From contig JAHEZJ010000018.1 in assembly GCA_023251135.1 (NCBI GenBank), positions 62,534 through 117,170 on the forward strand: DNA of 54,637 nt. The letters are read 5' to 3'. Source of the DNA: Flavobacterium sp. Lineage in GTDB: Bacteria; Bacteroidota; Bacteroidia; Flavobacteriales; Flavobacteriaceae. Made by a program: the position numbers and the translations under genes. Position 1 is the stretch's first letter; every line of letters begins with the position of its first letter. Shown in pieces: positions 52,126 through 54,637 of the stretch. Under the pieces are notes generated by a model that saw nothing but the letters and a program-made list of their open reading frames with translations, made no database searches and had not been told where the DNA came from.

Positions 52126-54530
52126 GCTAATTTTTTCTTTACTATCGTGATGCCTTTTTCTTCTGAGAGAATTTCAAAGCCGGAAGCCATTAATTTTGTT
52201 TTATAATGAAGGCAATATATTAAAATTATGGTAGAAAATTTTGAAATGATTTTTTCAGGACCCTCGTTATAACTTTCGTCAGAAATCAAAAGAACATCGT
52301 ATTGATTTTCAAGTACAGCTTCTAATTGATCCGGATAAATTATTTTTCTTTTCTTTAAAAAATAGTTGGTTTTTGAAACCGCCCGTTTTTCTTCATCCTC
52401 GTTAAAGGAAGTTATTTTTCGCTGGGGTTCCTGCAAGCTTAGCAATACATCCAATTGCCCGTAATCATTGGATAAATGTAATATTTTGGCATTCGCCGAA
52501 AACTGTTTGTTTAAACTGTAGTAGGTTTCCAGATTGTTTTTTAAATCGTTTTTGACACTGTTGATAATTTCAATTTCCTTGTAATCGTAACTGTGTAGGA
52601 GCATTTTTTTGAAATATTCAGGGCCTTCTAACTGCTGACGAATTTTGCGGTACTCTTCTTTAAAAAAAGCACTCATTTGTTTGGTTCTCTCGGCATAATT
52701 TTTTCCGAAAGAAAGATCATCAGGAGCAATTCTTTCTAAAATTGAAACCGTAAGCTGGCTGTTATGAATGACAAAATCACCTTTTGGAATGGCTTCTGAA
52801 GCGCCGTGAATGACCACAGGAATAATATCCAGATTAAATTCTTCTGCCAGATAAAATGCACCTTTGTGAAAACGCTTGACCAGATTGCTTTCAGAACGTG
52901 TTCCTTCAGGAAAAATCATGAGCGAATAACCTTCGTTTACTTTTTGACGCAAATGTTCCACTCCGCCTTCGATTCCTTCCGAAACCGGATAGAAACCTGC
53001 TTTTCGAACGGTACCGCCAAAAATAGGAGAGTTGTACACCCAGTCGCTTACCAAAAAGATAATTTTTGGACTAAGCATTCCCATGGCCAGAATATCAATA
53101 AAAGAAGAATGGTTGGCAATAATAATGGCCGGTTTTTCAAAGGTTTCACCAAATTTATTAATGACCTTTTTACGAAGAAACGGATTGGAATACAAGACCG
53201 ATTTCATGAATTTTGAGATCACGTAACGGAATGCCTTCATTTTTGTTTTCTCCTTTATCGGAAGAATCGGCATGATGGTGATGCAAAAAAGTGACATCAC
53301 AATTCCGCCCAGACCGTAGTAGAAAAAGGAAATTACACCGTGAACAAAAGTACGCAGGACAAATGGAGGGTTTCCTTTTTTGGAACGGTTTGAAATGAAT
53401 AGTTTAAAAAGAATCGGGTAGAAAATAAACGTAATAATGAGTGCTGCAAAAACCCCGATTAAAGACACAGATGAGATCGATCTCAAAGCCGGATGTTGTG
53501 CAAAAATCATAGCACCGATTCCTAAAATAGTGGTGATGACGGCAAGAATGATAGAAGTTCGGTAAATGGCAATTTCATTCTTCCCTGTCGTATATTCTTT
53601 TTGAAGGGCACTGGTCATAAAAATACTGAAATCGACACCGTGACCAAAAATCAGGGTACAAACGATCATGCTGAAGATGTTCATCTGAATGCCAAAAATG
53701 CCCATAATTCCGGCTGTAACAATTCCGGTTAAAGCAATCGGAATGCAGCTTACGATAACCAATTCGAGTCTTCGGAAAAAGAAAAACAGAATCAGAATTA
53801 CCGCTACAAACGAATAATTGACCAGCGAGTTAAAATCGGTTTTTAAAGTACTGAAAAACGTTTCGTTCATTTGCTGGCGATCAATCGCAATCAGATTTTT
53901 TTTAGCGGTAGCCAATTTTACAAAAGCATCTCTTTGCTTCGGACTTACTTTTACCAGAGTAGAAATCGTGAAGAAACCGTTTTTTTCGGTTACAAACTCT
54001 TTTAGTTGTAAAGGTTGTATTTTCAGGTACTCCTGTGCCGAAATGGGTTTGAAGTCAAAATTTAAATGATCAAAAAAGGCAGTATAAGTGGTGGGTTTAA
54101 AGCCAAGTTTTAAACCTTCGGCAATTAGTCCGGTTTGTAAAAGCTGTTTTTTGTTGGCGTCCCAAAACGAATTCCACTGATCGATTTTTTGCTGTTGTTC
54201 CTGTCGGGAAAGCATGATGCCTCCAACAGAACTAAAATTTAATATTTTGCCGTTTTGTTTTTCTTTTGACAGATCGGTAAACAGGGCAGAGTTATTTTGT
54301 AAAACCTCTTCCATGCTATTTCCGTAGGAGGCCACATAAATGGTTTTTGAGGTAAGATTTGTGCTTTCTTCCAGCTCTTTTTCAGCGGCTTTTATTTCTT
54401 TCGGAATAAAATTCAATTGCGACAAATCGTTATTGAATCCTACATTTTTATACGTAAAACAACAAACAATGGTAATTAAAACACAAAAACCGATTAGGAT
54501 TTTGTTGTTGTGAAAGGAAAATGAGCGAGT
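52122..54530 (-). CDS. MMPL/RND transporter-acyltransferase fusion, C-terminal part; frame broken upstream
   Basis: The open frame encodes the second half of an MMPL-type transporter (helices such as FVAVILILFFFFRRLELVIVS and IFSMIVCTLIFGHGVDFSIFM), then a 1-acyl-glycerol-phosphate acyltransferase domain with NHSSFID (H-x4-D) and FPEGTRS. A C-terminal Rossmann-like tail follows (ILHLSNDYGQLDVLLSLQEP). The frame reads through a membrane helix (KILIGFCVLITIVCCFTY) at about 54510-54450 with no ATG, GTG or TTG before it; the first possible start (TTG at 54425) would lose that helix. It should therefore continue from the upstream fragment at 54494-54637 through a 1-nt deletion. Either the gene is inactivated or the base call is wrong. 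Confidence 0.75.
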   Translation of the reverse strand, partial: TRSFSFHNNKILIGFCVLITIVCCFTYKNVGFNNDLSQLNFIPKEIKAAEKELEESTNLTSKTIYVASYGNSMEEVLQNNSALFTDLSKEKQNGKILNFSSVGGIMLSRQEQQQKIDQWNSFWDANKKQLLQTGLIAEGLKLGFKPTTYTAFFDHLNFDFKPISAQEYLKIQPLQLKEFVTEKNGFFTISTLVKVSPKQRDAFVKLATAKKNLIAIDRQQMNETFFSTLKTDFNSLVNYSFVAVILILFFFFRRLELVIVSCIPIALTGIVTAGIMGIFGIQMNIFSMIVCTLIFGHGVDFSIFMTSALQKEYTTGKNEIAIYRTSIILAVITTILGIGAMIFAQHPALRSISSVSLIGVFAALIITFIFYPILFKLFISNRSKKGNPPFVLRTFVHGVISFFYYGLGGIVMSLFCITIMPILPIKEKTKMKAFRYVISKFMKSVLYSNPFLRKKVINKFGETFEKPAIIIANHSSFIDILAMGMLSPKIIFLVSDWVYNSPIFGGTVRKAGFYPVSEGIEGGVEHLRQKVNEGYSLMIFPEGTRSESNLVKRFHKGAFYLAEEFNLDIIPVVIHGASEAIPKGDFVIHNSQLTVSILERIAPDDLSFGKNYAERTKQMSAFFKEEYRKIRQQLEGPEYFKKMLLHSYDYKEIEIINSVKNDLKNNLETYYSLNKQFSANAKILHLSNDYGQLDVLLSLQEPQRKITSFNEDEEKRAVSKTNYFLKKRKIIYPDQLEAVLENQYDVLLISDESYNEGPEKIISKFSTIILIYCLHYKTKLMASGFEILSEEKGITIVKKKLA

Positions 54531-54637
54531 TTATCGATCACATTTTTCTTGTGTTCTGTATTGTTTTCTTTTGGCTTGTAGAGATGCGGAACGATTAAAA
54601 GAGAGAAAAATGCAGAGGCCATTACAATAACCGCGGC
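54494..54637 (-). CDS. MMPL transporter fragment, N-terminal half (runs off the window)
   Basis: Read in the frame -1 to the next gene, this stretch encodes a helix (AAVIVMASAFFSLLIVPHLY) followed by KPKENNTEHKKNVIDKLAHF and then a stop at 54494-54496. The helix and its SLLIVPHLY end match the sixth helix of MMPL transporters. It should be the front of the gene at 52122-54530. The 5' end lies beyond the window. Confidence 0.65.
   Translation of the reverse strand, partial: AAVIVMASAFFSLLIVPHLYKPKENNTEHKKNVIDKLAHFPFTTTKS

Noticed and set aside
52806-53216. A 136-codon plus-strand open frame opposite the transporter-acyltransferase gene
   Set aside because: It lies antisense to a clearly conserved coding region (the acyltransferase motifs) and its protein has no family features; it is a shadow frame.

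Overview
The window looks like chromosome of a Flavobacterium-like member of the Bacteroidota. The evidence is an AT-rich sequence with few Shine-Dalgarno sites, repeated promoter boxes of the Bacteroidota type TAnnTTTG, a PorW/SprE-type gliding and type IX secretion lipoprotein, DUF families typical of Flavobacteriaceae, an ATP synthase operon without atpD and atpC, and the edge of what looks like a flexirubin/aryl-polyene pigment cluster. No tRNA, rRNA, CRISPR array or transposase was recognised.

Layout. (1) 1-2036: the 3' end of a conserved hypothetical gene, a two-membrane-segment chain-length-regulator-like protein, and a small lipoprotein closed by a terminator. (2) 2114-15352: a surface polysaccharide locus. 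A tightly packed plus-strand operon encodes a Wzx-type flippase, two GT2 and one GT4 glycosyltransferases and two Wzy/WaaL-like membrane proteins. It is followed by a secreted tail-fibre-like protein and UDP-xylose synthase. A convergent minus-strand block encodes a GT4 transferase, UDP-GlcNAc 2-epimerase, an ORF6N DNA-binding protein carrying a large palindrome, and a CapK-like adenylate-forming enzyme. (3) 15487-22506: purD, upp, two membrane DUF genes, DUF4254 with a GT9 heptosyltransferase-like gene, two small unknown genes and a PaaE-like ferredoxin reductase. (4) 22634-24889: a DUF5687 membrane protein with an ABC ATPase. (5) 24978-33864: sprE, a bactofilin, AtpZ- and AtpI-like proteins, then atpB-E-F-H-A-G, with strong RNA hairpins between atpE/atpF and atpA/atpG. 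(6) 33865-34343: the only long gene-free stretch; it holds a terminator, a hairpin and two 89-bp direct repeats whose folded arms covary. (7) 34344-45554: acetyltransferase, a second flippase-like protein, dut, sugar nucleotidyltransferase, TPR protein, DUF4292 lipoprotein, a degenerate EnvC-like protein, rbfA, LolC/E-like permease, MATE transporter and N-acetylmuramoyl-alanine amidase. (8) 45670-46453: a two-gene cassette of unknown function lying between two terminators with an identical 20-nt palindromic core. (9) 46520-54637, minus strand: dus, then an operon of PaaK-like enzyme, C45 lipoprotein hydrolase, CrtI-like oxidoreductase and a large MMPL transporter-acyltransferase gene whose reading frame is broken by an apparent 1-nt deletion.

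The genes mostly serve the cell envelope: building and exporting a surface glycan, remodelling peptidoglycan (EnvC-like plus amidase), lipoprotein trafficking, type IX secretion and gliding, and pigment/lipid assembly. Purine, pyrimidine and dUTP housekeeping genes and the ATP synthase are interspersed. The best candidates for something undescribed are the terminator-bounded cassette at 45.6-46.5 kb, the repeat RNA-like element at 34.0-34.2 kb and the palindrome inside the ORF6N gene.
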